Positions 34,561-43,741 of a stretch of DNA of 64,000 nt are shown in pieces. Numbering within the stretch: the stretch's first letter is position 1; every line of letters begins with the position of its first letter. Made by a program: the position numbers and the translations under genes. This DNA is from Streptomyces sp. YIM 130001 (lineage in GTDB: Bacteria; Actinomycetota; Actinomycetes; Streptomycetales; Streptomycetaceae). The DNA is taken from assembly GCF_003574445.1 (NCBI RefSeq), contig NZ_KZ984554.1, positions 100,906 to 164,905 of the forward strand. The letters run 5' to 3'. The notes below the pieces were generated by a model. That model had not been told where the DNA came from. It did not search any database and was given only the letters and a program-made list of their open reading frames with translations.

Positions 34561-34652
34561 GGCCCGATCAGCGTATGCACGGCAGGTCCCGCCCGCCGTC
34601 ATACCGGAGAGCCGTACCGAAGGTGCTACTGCGGTATGACCGCGCTCGGCGA

Positions 34653-34679
34653 CCGGTGCCGGCACCCGGCCGGCACCGG
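34653..34679. terminator. Hairpin downstream of the DUF4429 gene
   Basis: CCGGTGCCGG and CCGGCACCGG pair perfectly around a 7-base loop, 23 bases after the DUF4429 stop on the minus strand. Confidence 0.6.
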
Positions 34680-34702
34680 GTCCGCCCCCGGCCCACAGCC
34701 GC

Positions 34703-35560
34703 TCACAGCTCCGCGAGCAGCTCCGCCTTCTTCGCGGTGAACTCCGCGTCCGTGAGCAGGCCCGCCTGATGCAGTTCGCCCAGATGCCGGATGCGGTCGG
34801 CGATGTCGGCGGGATCGCGCCGCCCGGGCGGCCGCTCCGCCTCGACGGGGGCCGGACCGCAACTGCGCACCGCGCCGAGCACCGCCGCGGCGAACGGCAG
34901 CGACTCGTGCACCGGCCCGTACCCGAGCCCGAACACCACGGCAGCCGGATCCTGGTCGGCCTGCGCGGGCTGCGGCACCCCGTTCGGCCGGCGCAGCAGC
35001 CGCAGATAGCCGTCGAAGACCTCCGGCGAGCGCCATTCGACGCCGCTGAGATCGCTCACCCGGAACGTCTGGTCGCCCGCCTTCCACTTCGCCGACGAGG
35101 CCCCGGTCCAGAACCACCTGAACGACGCCGACGTCCCGTCGAAGGTCGCCTTCCCGTCGTACGCCTTGAACTCCTTGCGGCCCTCCGGCGGCGCCACCAG
35201 GTAGTCGTCGGTCGGCCCGGTGTCCTCGGGCAGCAGCGGACGCAGCTCGTCCGCGTAGTACTCGGCCAGCGTCTCGCTCTCGCCGGGCAGCACCAGGCGG
35301 TACGGATCGCAGTTGTCCTTGAGCTGACCGGCGGCGGCTTCCATCAGCGGGTCGGCGCCGGGTCTCGGCGAGGCGTGCAGGACCACCGTCCCGCGCTTGC
35401 CGGGAGCGAGTGTCACCGCCGCCAACGCCTCGTAGGGGATGCGGCGTTCACCGATCGACTGGAACAGCCGCGGCGTCCTGATCCCCCGTTCGAAGCGGAT
35501 GAGCACGGAGTCCGATTCGAACTCCCAGGCGGCATGAAATCCGGCCAGTACGTCACCCAT
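34703..35560 (-). CDS. DUF4429 protein with C-terminal SHOCT motif
   Basis: 285 residues. Two DUF4429 repeats make up most of it (AWEFESDSVLIRFERG near the N-terminus and ATFDGTSASFRWFWTGASS in the second), and the end, HLGELHQAGLLTDAEFTAKKAELL, is a SHOCT motif, a short helical module found at the ends of many actinobacterial proteins. No catalytic residues known. The ATG at 35560 (MGDVLAGFH) is preferred; ATGs 3 and 7 codons earlier are possible and none has a strong ribosome-binding site. Confidence 0.85.
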   Translation of the reverse strand: MGDVLAGFHAAWEFESDSVLIRFERGIRTPRLFQSIGERRIPYEALAAVTLAPGKRGTVVLHASPRPGADPLMEAAAGQLKDNCDPYRLVLPGESETLAEYYADELRPLLPEDTGPTDDYLVAPPEGRKEFKAYDGKATFDGTSASFRWFWTGASSAKWKAGDQTFRVSDLSGVEWRSPEVFDGYLRLLRRPNGVPQPAQADQDPAAVVFGLGYGPVHESLPFAAAVLGAVRSCGPAPVEAERPPGRRDPADIADRIRHLGELHQAGLLTDAEFTAKKAELLAEL

Positions 35561-35646
35561 GCGGCTCATCGTATGCGGCACAGACGCCTACGTCCCCCCT
35601 CGTGACGGACCCGCCGTTTTCCGGGCACGGCGGGCTTCTACGCGCG

Positions 35647-36855
35647 TCAGGCCGCCACGCCGGCAGCATGGCTCCGGCAGGCGTCGTCACCGCCCGCGCA
35701 GCTCACCGATTGATATGCGCCGACGCCGATCCGCGCGAAATTACGCAGACTGTCCGTGCCCGGCTGGAAGTAGCCGGTGTGCCCGGACGCGCCTTGCGCC
35801 GACATGATCCGCGCGCCGAAGTCGGGCGAGACGGGGTCCGCCCCGTGCCCGAGGCCGCCGAACTCGAGGTGCGGGATGTCCGCGATCCAGTCGTCGGCGT
35901 CCCGCATCGCCCAGACCCGGGCCCGGGTCCCGAGCGCGTCGGCCGTACTCGCCCGCATGCCCGGACTGCCCGCGACGGCGATGTCGGAGACCCGGCCGGG
36001 CAGCTTGTCCGCGGCGACTCCGCACACCACCGAACCGTAGCTGTGGCAGTACAGGGAGATCTTCGAGGTGCCGGGGAGCGTGCGGGCCAGATCCTCGAGC
36101 CGCTCGGCGCCGTCCTCCGCCCGCTTGGCGGTGGCGGCGTCCATACCCACCCCCACCGGCGCCGTGTAGTCGGCCCAGGCGATGACGGCGGTCCGGGTGT
36201 CCGGACTCTGCCGCCGCTCCTCGCGGTAGAGGGCGTTGGCCATGCCGCGCGGGGCGGTGTAGCGGCCGGCGGTCTTCTGGAAGGTGAGCACATTGGTGTC
36301 CACCCCCGGAACCACCACCGACACCCGCTGCGCCCGGTCCAGATCGCCGATGACCTCGGCGACGCGTCCGGCGCCGGTCGGGTCGAAGGCGAGGATCTGG
36401 CGGTCGCCGGACAGCAGCGAGTCGAAGCGGTGCATCCTGCGGCCCGCCTCGTGGCGGCCCACATCGGACAGGCGTACATCCCGCATGCGTTGTCGTTCGA
36501 CGTCCCGCGCCTTGTCCAGCGACTTCCGGTTCGCCGCGTACCGCACCGTCGGTGGGACCCCGCTCATATTGCCGACCGCGAGCGGATGGCGGGAGGCGAG
36601 GCTGCGCTGCTGCGCGGCGCTCAGCGACGCGAAGAAGCCGGCGACCTGGTCTGCCGGCGCGTGCGCCCCGGGCAGCGGGCGGCCGTCTATGCCGCCACGC
36701 TCCCAGGCGCTCATGGCGGCTTCGAGCGGACTGGTGCCGCCCTGGTGGTTGCGCACCACGGTCCAGCCGGTGGTCGCCAGCATGACGAACACGACGGCGA
36801 GTGCGAGCAACGCACGCCAGGCGTTGAGGTGGGGGGACGAGTCGAAGGAAGTCAC
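35647..36855 (-). CDS. DUF1023-type alpha/beta hydrolase (copy 2)
   Basis: 402 residues, GTG start. A membrane anchor or signal (LLALAVVFVMLATTGWTVV, about 15-33) is followed by a helical region and the hydrolase core: ILAFDPTGAGRVAEVIGD, nucleophile elbow CHSYGSVVCG (Ser about 273), MRDADDWIADIPH, and the two candidate histidines in GLGHGADP and SGHTGYF. It matches copy 1 (31075-32241) motif by motif and at the same residue numbers. Not in an operon with an acyltransferase, unlike copy 1. Start is uncertain, as there is only a weak ribosome-binding site. Confidence 0.83.
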   Translation of the reverse strand: MTSFDSSPHLNAWRALLALAVVFVMLATTGWTVVRNHQGGTSPLEAAMSAWERGGIDGRPLPGAHAPADQVAGFFASLSAAQQRSLASRHPLAVGNMSGVPPTVRYAANRKSLDKARDVERQRMRDVRLSDVGRHEAGRRMHRFDSLLSGDRQILAFDPTGAGRVAEVIGDLDRAQRVSVVVPGVDTNVLTFQKTAGRYTAPRGMANALYREERRQSPDTRTAVIAWADYTAPVGVGMDAATAKRAEDGAERLEDLARTLPGTSKISLYCHSYGSVVCGVAADKLPGRVSDIAVAGSPGMRASTADALGTRARVWAMRDADDWIADIPHLEFGGLGHGADPVSPDFGARIMSAQGASGHTGYFQPGTDSLRNFARIGVGAYQSVSCAGGDDACRSHAAGVAA

Positions 36856-37523
36856 TGCGGGACACCCTAGGAGAACCGCGGACCGCTCCGGGCCAGGGGT
36901 GGGGCAGATCACGTTTCCCGCCGGGTGAATGAGACAAAACGGGCCTGCGTGATACCGGCTGATTACGCTTCGTGCGCTTTGACCTGGGATTTGCCGTATG
37001 CCGTGGCGCCGGGTCCGTCGCCGACAGGTGCGGAGCGGCCCGTTCCGGCGTGCCGGTCCTCGGCTCCGGTGCGCCAGTGCCGGGGCGAGCGACGGTTCGA
37101 TCCGGTCCCTTCGTCACGTTCCGTCCACAGGGCGTGCACCGCATGCGTCCGACGGAAGGCGGCGGCCCTCGCCGGCCGCCGCTGACCGCACCGGCGATCG
37201 CGCCCCGCCACCGACCGCCGGCGCCCCACATCGCCGAGTGCGGTCCGCGCGCGCCGCTCGTCGGTGGCACGACCACTCTTTCGACGGACATCCACGTCCC
37301 CGAGGCCGGAGCCGGCGTGCGCCGCATCTGAGCCACTCCCTGCCCCTGCCCCGGCCCGAGCCGCGGCAACCCGAGGCCCCGCCGGTTCACCCGGCGCGGC
37401 CTCCGCCCGTTCCGAGCGCGGCATTCATGTATCAGGGTGGCCGGCCTCCCACCCCCTTCCCGGCCGACGTCGTCGCAGGTCACAGTGGCGCTCCAACTGA
37501 TCCGTACGACACGGGGGTTCACC
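36856..37523. other. 668-base intergenic region without recognisable gene
   Basis: Between the divergent hydrolase and I36-type genes. Open frames here have no start signals or family features and look like by-products of high GC content. The stretch 36920-36980 is AT-richer and may hold promoters. I see no repeat, RNA gene or strong hairpin. Confidence 0.5.
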
Positions 37524-37928
37524 ATGAAGCACACCTCGACACGCACCCTGGCCCGGCCGGCGATCCTCGCCGCGGTGGCCGCCTGCTGCCTCTCGCCCAG
37601 CACCGCCGTGAGCGCCGCACCGGCCGCCGCGAGTACGCCCACCGCGGCCTCCCACTGCGGCGCGGGCGAGCTCTGCCTCTGGGAAAACACCCGGTACCGA
37701 GGCACCCGGCACACCTACGACCTGTCCGGCACCGACATCGAGAGCTGCACCGCCCTGCCGCCCGGCGTCACCGCCAACGCCCTCGCCAACCACACCGGAC
37801 GCCCCGTCACGGCCTACCAGTCCGCCGAGTGCGCGGAGACCGGCGAGTTCGACACCTATCCCGGCAGCGGCACCCTCACCCCGCAAACGCCGTACCGAGT
37901 ACGCGCGTTCAAGATCTGGGAGAACTGA
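37524..37928 (+). CDS. Secreted peptidase inhibitor I36 / crystallin-like protein
   Basis: 134 residues. A signal peptide (RPAILAAVAACCLSPSTAVSA, cleavage near 31) leads to a small cysteine-bearing domain: HCGAGELCLWENTRYRGTRHTY, CTALPPG and SAECAE. This resembles the SMI-type metalloprotease inhibitor family I36 and beta/gamma-crystallin-like folds of Streptomyces. It may inhibit a secreted protease or simply be a stable secreted domain. GGGGG upstream serves as ribosome-binding site. Alone in its transcription unit. Confidence 0.8.
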   Translation: MKHTSTRTLARPAILAAVAACCLSPSTAVSAAPAAASTPTAASHCGAGELCLWENTRYRGTRHTYDLSGTDIESCTALPPGVTANALANHTGRPVTAYQSAECAETGEFDTYPGSGTLTPQTPYRVRAFKIWEN

Positions 37929-37965
37929 GCACGCGGCGCACAGCGGGCCGGCCCGGACGCACCGC

Positions 37966-37995
37966 GGCCCCGGCCGGAAAACTCCGGCCGGGGCC
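37966..37995. terminator. Bidirectional terminator between the I36 gene and aceE
   Basis: GGCCCCGGCCGG and CCGGCCGGGGCC, a perfect 12-bp stem around AAAACT, between convergent genes. Confidence 0.85.
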
Positions 37996-38042
37996 ACGGT
38001 CAGTCGCTTCCGCACGGAGAGAACCCTCCGCACGGCACGGGG

Positions 38043-40790
38043 CTACGCGTCGCCGCCCGCCGCCCCCGGGTCGGCCGCCGCCACATCCAGGAGCTGATAG
38101 CGGTCGATCGCCTGCTTCAGGACCGACCGGTCGAGCTTGCCGTCCTGCACCAGCTCGGTCAGTACGCCCAGCACGATCGACTGCGCATCGATGTGGAAGA
38201 ACCGGCGGGCCGCCCCACGGGTGTCCGCGAAGCCGAAACCGTCCGCCCCGAGCGAGTTGAACCGTCCCGGGACCCAGCGCGCGATCTGGTCCGGAACCGC
38301 CCGCATCCAGTCGGACACGGCGACGAACGGACCCTCGGCCGAAGACAGCTTCCGCGTCACGTAGGGAACCCGCTGCTCCTCCTCCGGATGCAGCAGGTTG
38401 TGCCGCTCGACGTCGACGGCCTCCCGGCGCAGCTCGTTCCACGAAGTCGCCGACCACACGTCCGCCTTGACGCCCCAGTCGTCGGCGAGGATCTGCTGCG
38501 CCTCGAGCGCCCACGGCACCGAGACCCCCGATGCCATGATCTGCGCCGGCACCGTCCCCGCCGACCCCGGCCGGAACAGGTGGATCCCCTTGATGATGCC
38601 CTCGATGTCGGCGCCCTCGGGCTCCGCCGGGTGCTGGATCGGCTCGTTGTAGACCGTGAGGTAGTAGAAGACGTCCTCACCGGGCTTGCCGTCCTCGGTC
38701 TCGCCGTACATCCGGCGAAGCCCGTCCCGCACGATGTGCGCGATCTCGAAGCCGAACGCCGGGTCGTACGCCACACACGCCGGGTTGGTCGACGCGAGCA
38801 ACTGCGAGTGCCCGTCCGCGTGCTGCAGCCCCTCACCGGTCAGCGTCGTGCGACCGGCGGTCGCACCGAGCACGAAACCGCGCGACAACTGGTCGGCCAT
38901 CTGCCAGAACTGGTCGCCGGTGCGCTGGAACCCGAACATCGAGTAGAAGACGTACACCGGGATCAGCGGCTCGCCGTGCGTCGCGTACGCCGAGCCCGCC
39001 GCGATCAGCGAGGCGGTGCAGCCGGCCTCGGTGATGCCGTCGTGCAGCAGCTGACCGGTCGGCGACTCCTTGTAGGCGAGCAGCAGTTCACGGTCCACGG
39101 ACTCGTACTGCTGACCCAGCGGGTTGTAGATCTTGGCGCTCGGGAAGAAGGAGTCCATGCCGAAGGTGCGGTACTCGTCCGGCGCGATCGGCACGAAACG
39201 CTTGCCGATCTCCTTGTCCCGCATCAGATCCTTCAGCAGCCGTACGAAGGCCATCGTGGTGGCGATCGACTGCTGACCGGACCCCTTGCGCACCGCGGCG
39301 TAGGCCTTGTCGTCCGGCAGCTGCAGCGGCTTCGCGCGCACCACACGCGTCGGCACGTACCCCGAAAGGGAGTTGCGCCGATCGTGCATGTACTGGATCT
39401 CCTCGGACTCCCGCCCCGGGTGGTAGTACGGCGGAGCCCCGTCCTCCAGCTCCCGGTCAGGGATCGGCAGGTGCAGCCGGTCACGGAAGCGCTTGAGGTC
39501 GTCGACGGTCAGCTTCTTCATCTGGTGCGTCGCATTGCGCCCCTCGAAGTTCGGGCCGAGCGTCCAGCCCTTGACCGTCTGCGCGAGGATCGCCGTCGGC
39601 TGGCCCTTGTGCGCCTTGGCCGCCGCGTACGCCGCATACACCTTCTTGTGGTCGTGACCACCACGGCCGAGGTGCAGCAACTGGTCGTCGCTCATCCCCT
39701 CGACCATCGCCCGAAGCCGCTGGTCGTCACCGAAGAAGTGCTCCCGGATGTACGAACCGGACTCCGTCGCGTACGTCTGGAACTGGCCGTCCGGCGTGGT
39801 GTTCATCCGGTTCACCAGAAGACCGTCACGGTCCTGGGCGAGCAGCGGGTCCCAGGAGCGGTCCCAGACCAGCTTGATCACGTTCCAACCGGCGCCCCGG
39901 AACTGGGACTCCAGCTCCTGGATGATCTTGCCGTTGCCGCGTACCGGACCGTCCAGACGCTGCAGGTTGCAGTTGACCACGAAGGTCAGATTGTCCAGAC
40001 CCTCGCGAGCCGCGATCGAGAGCTGCCCGAGCGACTCGGGCTCGTCCATCTCGCCGTCGCCCAGATACGCCCAGACATGGGACTTGGAGGTGTCCGCGAT
40101 GCCGCGGGCCTCCATATAACGGTTCATCCGTGCCTGGTAGATCGCACCGAGCGGACCCAGGCCCATCGAAACGGTCGGGAACTCCCAGAAGTCCGGCATC
40201 GACCGCGGGTGCGGATAACTGGACAGGCCGTTCGGCGCCTTGGACTTCTCCTGCCGGAAGCCGTCCAACTGCTCCTCGGTGAGCCGGTCCAGGAGATAGG
40301 CGCGCGCGTAGATACCCGGCGATGCATGTCCCTGGAAGAAGACCTGGTCGCCGCCGTCACCCTCGTCCTTGCCGCGGAAGAAGTGGTTGAAGCCCACGTC
40401 GTAGAGCGAGGCCGAGGAGGCGAAAGTGGCGATGTGCCCGCCGACGCCGATGCCCGGACGCTGCGCGCGCGAGACCATCACCGCCGCGTTCCAGCGGGTC
40501 GCGTTGAGGACCTTGCGCTCGATCTCCTCGTTGCCCGGGAAGAAGGGCTCGTCCTTCGTCGCGATCGTGTTGATGTAGTCCGTGCTGCGCATCTCGGGCA
40601 CGGCGACGCGCTTCTCGCGGGCCCGCTCGATCAGCCGGAGCATCAGGTACCGGGCCCGCTTGCGGCCGCGCTCGTCAACCGCGGCGTCAAGGGAGTCGAG
40701 CCATTCCTGAGTCTCTTCGGGATCGAAGTCCGGGACCTGGCTGGGCAGGCCGCCAATGATGATCGGGTTGCGATCTGATCCGGAAGCCAC
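38043..40790 (-). CDS. aceE: Pyruvate dehydrogenase E1 component, homodimeric type
   Basis: 915 residues, GTG start with AAGGAA 5 bases upstream; usual length for the homodimeric E1. The thiamine diphosphate motif is GDGEMDEP (about 244) through [14 protein letters not shown] (about 273-286). It decarboxylates pyruvate and passes the acetyl group to the lipoyl domain of E2, feeding acetyl-CoA to the citric acid cycle and to the fatty acid operon nearby. In S. coelicolor aceE1 (SCO2371) lies at the matching place. E2 and E3 genes are not in the window. Confidence 0.96.
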   Translation of the reverse strand: MASGSDRNPIIIGGLPSQVPDFDPEETQEWLDSLDAAVDERGRKRARYLMLRLIERAREKRVAVPEMRSTDYINTIATKDEPFFPGNEEIERKVLNATRWNAAVMVSRAQRPGIGVGGHIATFASSASLYDVGFNHFFRGKDEGDGGDQVFFQGHASPGIYARAYLLDRLTEEQLDGFRQEKSKAPNGLSSYPHPRSMPDFWEFPTVSMGLGPLGAIYQARMNRYMEARGIADTSKSHVWAYLGDGEMDEPESLGQLSIAAREGLDNLTFVVNCNLQRLDGPVRGNGKIIQELESQFRGAGWNVIKLVWDRSWDPLLAQDRDGLLVNRMNTTPDGQFQTYATESGSYIREHFFGDDQRLRAMVEGMSDDQLLHLGRGGHDHKKVYAAYAAAKAHKGQPTAILAQTVKGWTLGPNFEGRNATHQMKKLTVDDLKRFRDRLHLPIPDRELEDGAPPYYHPGRESEEIQYMHDRRNSLSGYVPTRVVRAKPLQLPDDKAYAAVRKGSGQQSIATTMAFVRLLKDLMRDKEIGKRFVPIAPDEYRTFGMDSFFPSAKIYNPLGQQYESVDRELLLAYKESPTGQLLHDGITEAGCTASLIAAGSAYATHGEPLIPVYVFYSMFGFQRTGDQFWQMADQLSRGFVLGATAGRTTLTGEGLQHADGHSQLLASTNPACVAYDPAFGFEIAHIVRDGLRRMYGETEDGKPGEDVFYYLTVYNEPIQHPAEPEGADIEGIIKGIHLFRPGSAGTVPAQIMASGVSVPWALEAQQILADDWGVKADVWSATSWNELRREAVDVERHNLLHPEEEQRVPYVTRKLSSAEGPFVAVSDWMRAVPDQIARWVPGRFNSLGADGFGFADTRGAARRFFHIDAQSIVLGVLTELVQDGKLDRSVLKQAIDRYQLLDVAAADPGAAGGDA

Positions 40791-41244
40791 GCTGTTCCTT
40801 CACTGTCGGTCTTGCTTGCTCTGGCTGTCGGGCTTGCTCTCGCTTGTCAGGTACCGGCCCGTCCTGCCGCACTCGGGGGCGCTGCGGGAGGGCGCCGTCG
40901 GGCGCTCTGTCACGCCGTTGTCCGCCGGGCTTCTGCGCCGCCACCATCGTCCACCCCGTACATCCAAACGTCATCTCTACCGAGAGGTAACCGAGTGGGG
41001 CTCAGACGGTCCGGCGTAAGCTTCTTCTCAAATCGCAACGATACGCCCGCGCAACGCGTCGGCTTCGTCCGGTTGTCCCCAGGACGGTCCGAGAGCGCAC
41101 TGTGCCGGTCGGGAACGTCACCGTTTCGGCGGTCTCGCCCGCCGGGTACTTGCGCGATCCGCCCCGTCCGTGTGGACTACGGCCAGTGACGCGCGTACGC
41201 GCGTGGCTTGAAGACATCACCGAAACATGATCAGGAGGCACCCC
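40791..41244. other. 454-base divergent promoter region of aceE and the DUF3052 gene
   Basis: No convincing gene. It should contain promoters for aceE (minus) and DUF3052 (plus). The part 40960-41050 is the least GC-rich. I see no riboswitch or strong repeat. Confidence 0.5.
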
Positions 41245-41682
41245 GTGAGCGCGACCGCGGACCACGCGGAGGAGCGGACCAACCCTGCCGCCAGGCTGGG
41301 TTTCCAGCCCGAGCAGGTGGTCCAGGAGATCGGCTTCGACGACGACGTCGACCAGGAGCTCCGCGAGTCCATTGAAGAGGTCATCGGCAGTGAGCTCGTC
41401 GACGAGGAGTACGACGATGTCGCCGATGCCGTCGTTTTGTGGTTCCGAGAGGACGACGGCGACCTGACGGACGCGCTGGTGGACGCATCCCAGCTGGTCG
41501 ATGACGGAGCACCGGTCTGGCTGATGACCCCGAAGACAGGCCGGGACGGCTACGTCGAGCCGAGCGACATCAACGAGGCCTCGCAGACCGCGGGTCTGTC
41601 TCAGACCAAGAGCATCAGCGCAGGGAAGGACTGGACGGGCAGCCGTCTGGTCACTCCCAAGGCGGCGAAGACCAAGCGCTGA
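41245..41682 (+). CDS. DUF3052 protein
   Basis: 145 residues with a GTG start fixed by AGGAGG at 41233-41238, 6 bases upstream; an ATG at 41227 would lie before this site and is rejected. The acidic protein has the DUF3052 pattern: LGFQPEQVVQEIGFDDDVD, ELVDEEYDDVADAVVLWFR, WLMTPKTGRDGYVEPSDI. The family is actinobacterial and consistently sits beside aceE; no function is established. The end is basic (TPKAAKTKR). Confidence 0.9.
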   Translation: MSATADHAEERTNPAARLGFQPEQVVQEIGFDDDVDQELRESIEEVIGSELVDEEYDDVADAVVLWFREDDGDLTDALVDASQLVDDGAPVWLMTPKTGRDGYVEPSDINEASQTAGLSQTKSISAGKDWTGSRLVTPKAAKTKR

Positions 41683-41699
41683 GCCTGCATACCGTGGCG

Positions 41700-41732
41700 A
41701 GAGCCCCCGCAGACACCGTCTGCGGGGGCTCT
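41700..41732. terminator. Terminator after the DUF3052 gene
   Basis: A perfect 15-bp stem with loop ACC; left arm begins AGAGCCCCCGCAGAC. Isolates DUF3052 from the peroxiredoxin. Confidence 0.85.
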
Positions 41733-41815
41733 CGGGCTCTCTCGTAGGCTGGGCGGAACCCGCCGGCGGCGCACGGCGCCGCCGGGCAACGGTCTTGACG
41801 AAGGGAACCAAGCAC

Positions 41816-42274
41816 ATGGCGATCGAGGTCGGCACCAAGGCCCCGGATTTCGAGCTGAAGGACCAGCACGGCCAGACCGTGCGCCTCGCGGACTTCCGCG
41901 GCGAGAAGAACGTGGTGCTGCTCTTCTACCCGTTCTCCTTCACCGGCGTGTGCACCGGCGAGCTCTGCGCGCTCCGCGACGAGCTCCCCCAGTTCGTCAA
42001 CGACGACGTCCAGCTGCTCGCGGTCTCCAACGACTCGCCCTTCACCCAGCGCGTCTTCTCCGAGCAGGAGGGTCTCGAGTACCCGGTCCTGTCGGACTTC
42101 TGGCCGCACGGCGAGGCATCGCGCGCGTACGGAGTGTTCGACGAGGAGAAGGGCTGCGCGGTCCGCGGCACCTTCATCATCGACAAGGAGGGTGTGGTCC
42201 GCTGGACCGTCGTCAACGGCCTGCCCGACGCCCGCGACCTGAACGACTACGTCAAGGCGCTCGACACCCTCTGA
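41816..42274 (+). CDS. Peroxiredoxin, AhpE-like
   Basis: 152 residues (ATG at 41816 with GAAGGGAA upstream). The peroxidatic Cys46 lies in PFSFTGVCTGELCALRDE, the PxxxTxxC motif; Cys51 could be resolving. The length and LSDFWPHGEASRAYGVF fit the one-Cys AhpE group. It reduces hydroperoxides and peroxynitrite in the cytosol using mycothiol or thioredoxin-type partners. First gene upstream of the ter region; it may be a stress-linked neighbour, although a hairpin and new promoter separate them. Confidence 0.92.
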   Translation: MAIEVGTKAPDFELKDQHGQTVRLADFRGEKNVVLLFYPFSFTGVCTGELCALRDELPQFVNDDVQLLAVSNDSPFTQRVFSEQEGLEYPVLSDFWPHGEASRAYGVFDEEKGCAVRGTFIIDKEGVVRWTVVNGLPDARDLNDYVKALDTL

Positions 42275-42315
42275 TCGTTGAGGGGAAGAGCCTGGTTGAG
42301 CCGGGAACCGGTCAC

Positions 42316-42335
42316 TAGGATCAATTCGTTGATCC
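42316..42335 (+). promoter_or_regulatory. Putative terD1 promoter overlapped by an inverted repeat
   Basis: TAGGAT at 42316-42321 is a typical Streptomyces -10 box. It is overlapped by GGATCAA-TTCG-TTGATCC (42318-42335), a perfect 7-bp repeat whose RNA form would have the very stable UUCG loop. The -35 is not clear (TTGAGC is 14 bases upstream). The element could be an operator or the terminator of the peroxiredoxin. Confidence 0.5.
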
Positions 42336-42386
42336 GATGCCATCGCAAAACGGGGCGCTGCCCCTCAATACTTTTTGGGAGGACTC

Positions 42387-42962
42387 GTGGGAGTCAGCCT
42401 CAGCAAGGGCGGCAACGTCTCGCTCTCCAAGGAAGCACCTGGCCTGACCGCCGTACTGGTCGGTCTCGGTTGGGACGTCCGTACCACCACCGGAACGGAC
42501 TTCGACCTCGACGCCAGTGCCATCCTGACCCCCGAGGACGGCAAGGTGAGCAGCGATGCGAACTTCGTCTTCTTCAACAACCTCAAGAGCCCCGACGGCT
42601 CGGTCGAGCACACCGGTGACAACACCACCGGTGAGGGCGAGGGCGACGACGAGGCGATCAAGGTGAACCTGGCCGGAGTCCCGGCCGAGATCACCAAGAT
42701 CGTGTTTCCGGTGTCGATCTACGACGCCGAGAACCGCCAGCAGTCCTTCGGCCAGGTGCGCAACGCGTTCATCCGCGTCGTGAACCAGGCCAACAACCAG
42801 GAGATCGCCCGGTACGACCTCTCCGAGGACGCCTCGACGGAGACCGCCATGGTCTTCGGCGAGCTGTACCGCAGCGGCGCGGAGTGGAAGTTCCGCGCGG
42901 TCGGTCAGGGTTACGCCTCGGGCCTGCGCGGCATCGCGCAGGACTTCGGTGTGAACGTCTGA
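42387..42962 (+). CDS. terD: TerD-family protein (copy 1)
   Basis: 191 residues, GTG start with GGGAGG 4 bases upstream. All TerD hallmarks are present: [14 protein letters not shown] start, [19 protein letters not shown], the acidic Ca-binding loop [15 protein letters not shown] (about 79-93), and the C-terminal [15 protein letters not shown]. TerD proteins bind Ca2+ and are linked to tellurite, phage and stress responses and, in Streptomyces, to development. Followed by a second, very similar copy after a terminator, then by a TerC-like membrane protein: the usual core of a Ter system. Confidence 0.94.
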   Translation: MGVSLSKGGNVSLSKEAPGLTAVLVGLGWDVRTTTGTDFDLDASAILTPEDGKVSSDANFVFFNNLKSPDGSVEHTGDNTTGEGEGDDEAIKVNLAGVPAEITKIVFPVSIYDAENRQQSFGQVRNAFIRVVNQANNQEIARYDLSEDASTETAMVFGELYRSGAEWKFRAVGQGYASGLRGIAQDFGVNV

Positions 42963-43040
42963 TCGGGATCCTTCTCCGTACGTACACGTGCTAGAAGTAC
43001 GTCACGTACGCCCCGTACGGCCCCGATGCCGTACGGACAT

Positions 43041-43073
43041 GTCCGGCGCCGCACGCTGAGTGCGGCGCCGGAC
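43041..43073. terminator. Hairpin between the two terD copies
   Basis: GTCCGGCGCCGCAC and GTGCGGCGCCGGAC, a perfect 14-bp stem with loop GCTGA. It allows the two terD genes to be transcribed at different levels. Confidence 0.82.
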
Positions 43074-43117
43074 GCCTTGTGTCAGTCTGTTCCAGCATTT
43101 CGGGGAGGATCACGATC

Positions 43118-43693
43118 ATGGGCGTCACACTCGCCAAGGGGGGCAACGTCTCCCTGTCCAAGGCCGCACCCAACCTCACACAGGTGATGGTCGGGCTCGG
43201 CTGGGACGCACGATCCACCACCGGCGCCGACTTCGACCTGGACGCCAGCGCGCTGCTGTGTCAGGCCGGCCGGGTGCTCGGGGACGAATGGTTCATCTTC
43301 TACAACAACCTGACGAGCCCGGACGGATCTGTGGAGCACACGGGTGACAACCTGACGGGCGAGGGCGAGGGTGACGACGAGTCGCTGATCATCGATCTGC
43401 CGAAGGTTCCGGCGCACGTCGACAAGATCATCTTCCCGGTGTCGATCCACGAGGCGGACAACCGAAACCAAACGTTCGGCCAGGTCAGCAACGCCTTCAT
43501 TCGCGTCGTCAACCAGGCCGACGGTCAGGAGCTCGCGCGCTACGACCTCTCCGAGGACGCCTCCACCGAAACTGCGATGATCTTCGGCGAGCTCTACCGT
43601 TACAGCGGTGAGTGGAAGTTCCGTGCAGTTGGCCAGGGGTACGCGTCGGGCCTGCGTGGCATCGCTCTAGACTTCGGGGTCAACGTTTCTTAA
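43118..43693 (+). CDS. terD: TerD-family protein (copy 2)
   Basis: 191 residues, ATG at 43118 after GGGGAGG. Same length as copy 1 and similar throughout, including [22 protein letters not shown] and the ending [11 protein letters not shown]. Probably a tandem duplicate of copy 1 that has diverged (YNNLTSPDG versus FNNLKSPDG). Stop TAA, rare in this GC-rich genome. The DUF475 membrane gene follows after 48 bases. Confidence 0.94.
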   Translation: MGVTLAKGGNVSLSKAAPNLTQVMVGLGWDARSTTGADFDLDASALLCQAGRVLGDEWFIFYNNLTSPDGSVEHTGDNLTGEGEGDDESLIIDLPKVPAHVDKIIFPVSIHEADNRNQTFGQVSNAFIRVVNQADGQELARYDLSEDASTETAMIFGELYRYSGEWKFRAVGQGYASGLRGIALDFGVNVS

Positions 43694-43741
43694 AGCCGCT
43701 CGCGGCGCGGGGGAGACCCGCACACAACGATGGGGTAGCCA

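Noticed and set aside
36972..37331. 119-codon plus-strand frame in the 668-base gap
   Set aside because: No ribosome-binding site, Pro/Arg-rich, no hydrophobic or family pattern.
38193..40778. 861-codon frame antisense to aceE
   Set aside because: aceE is beyond doubt; the mirror frame is a codon-bias artefact.
42981..43026. Several GTAC-rich short palindromes after terD1
   Set aside because: Small and irregular; the 14-bp hairpin right after them explains termination.
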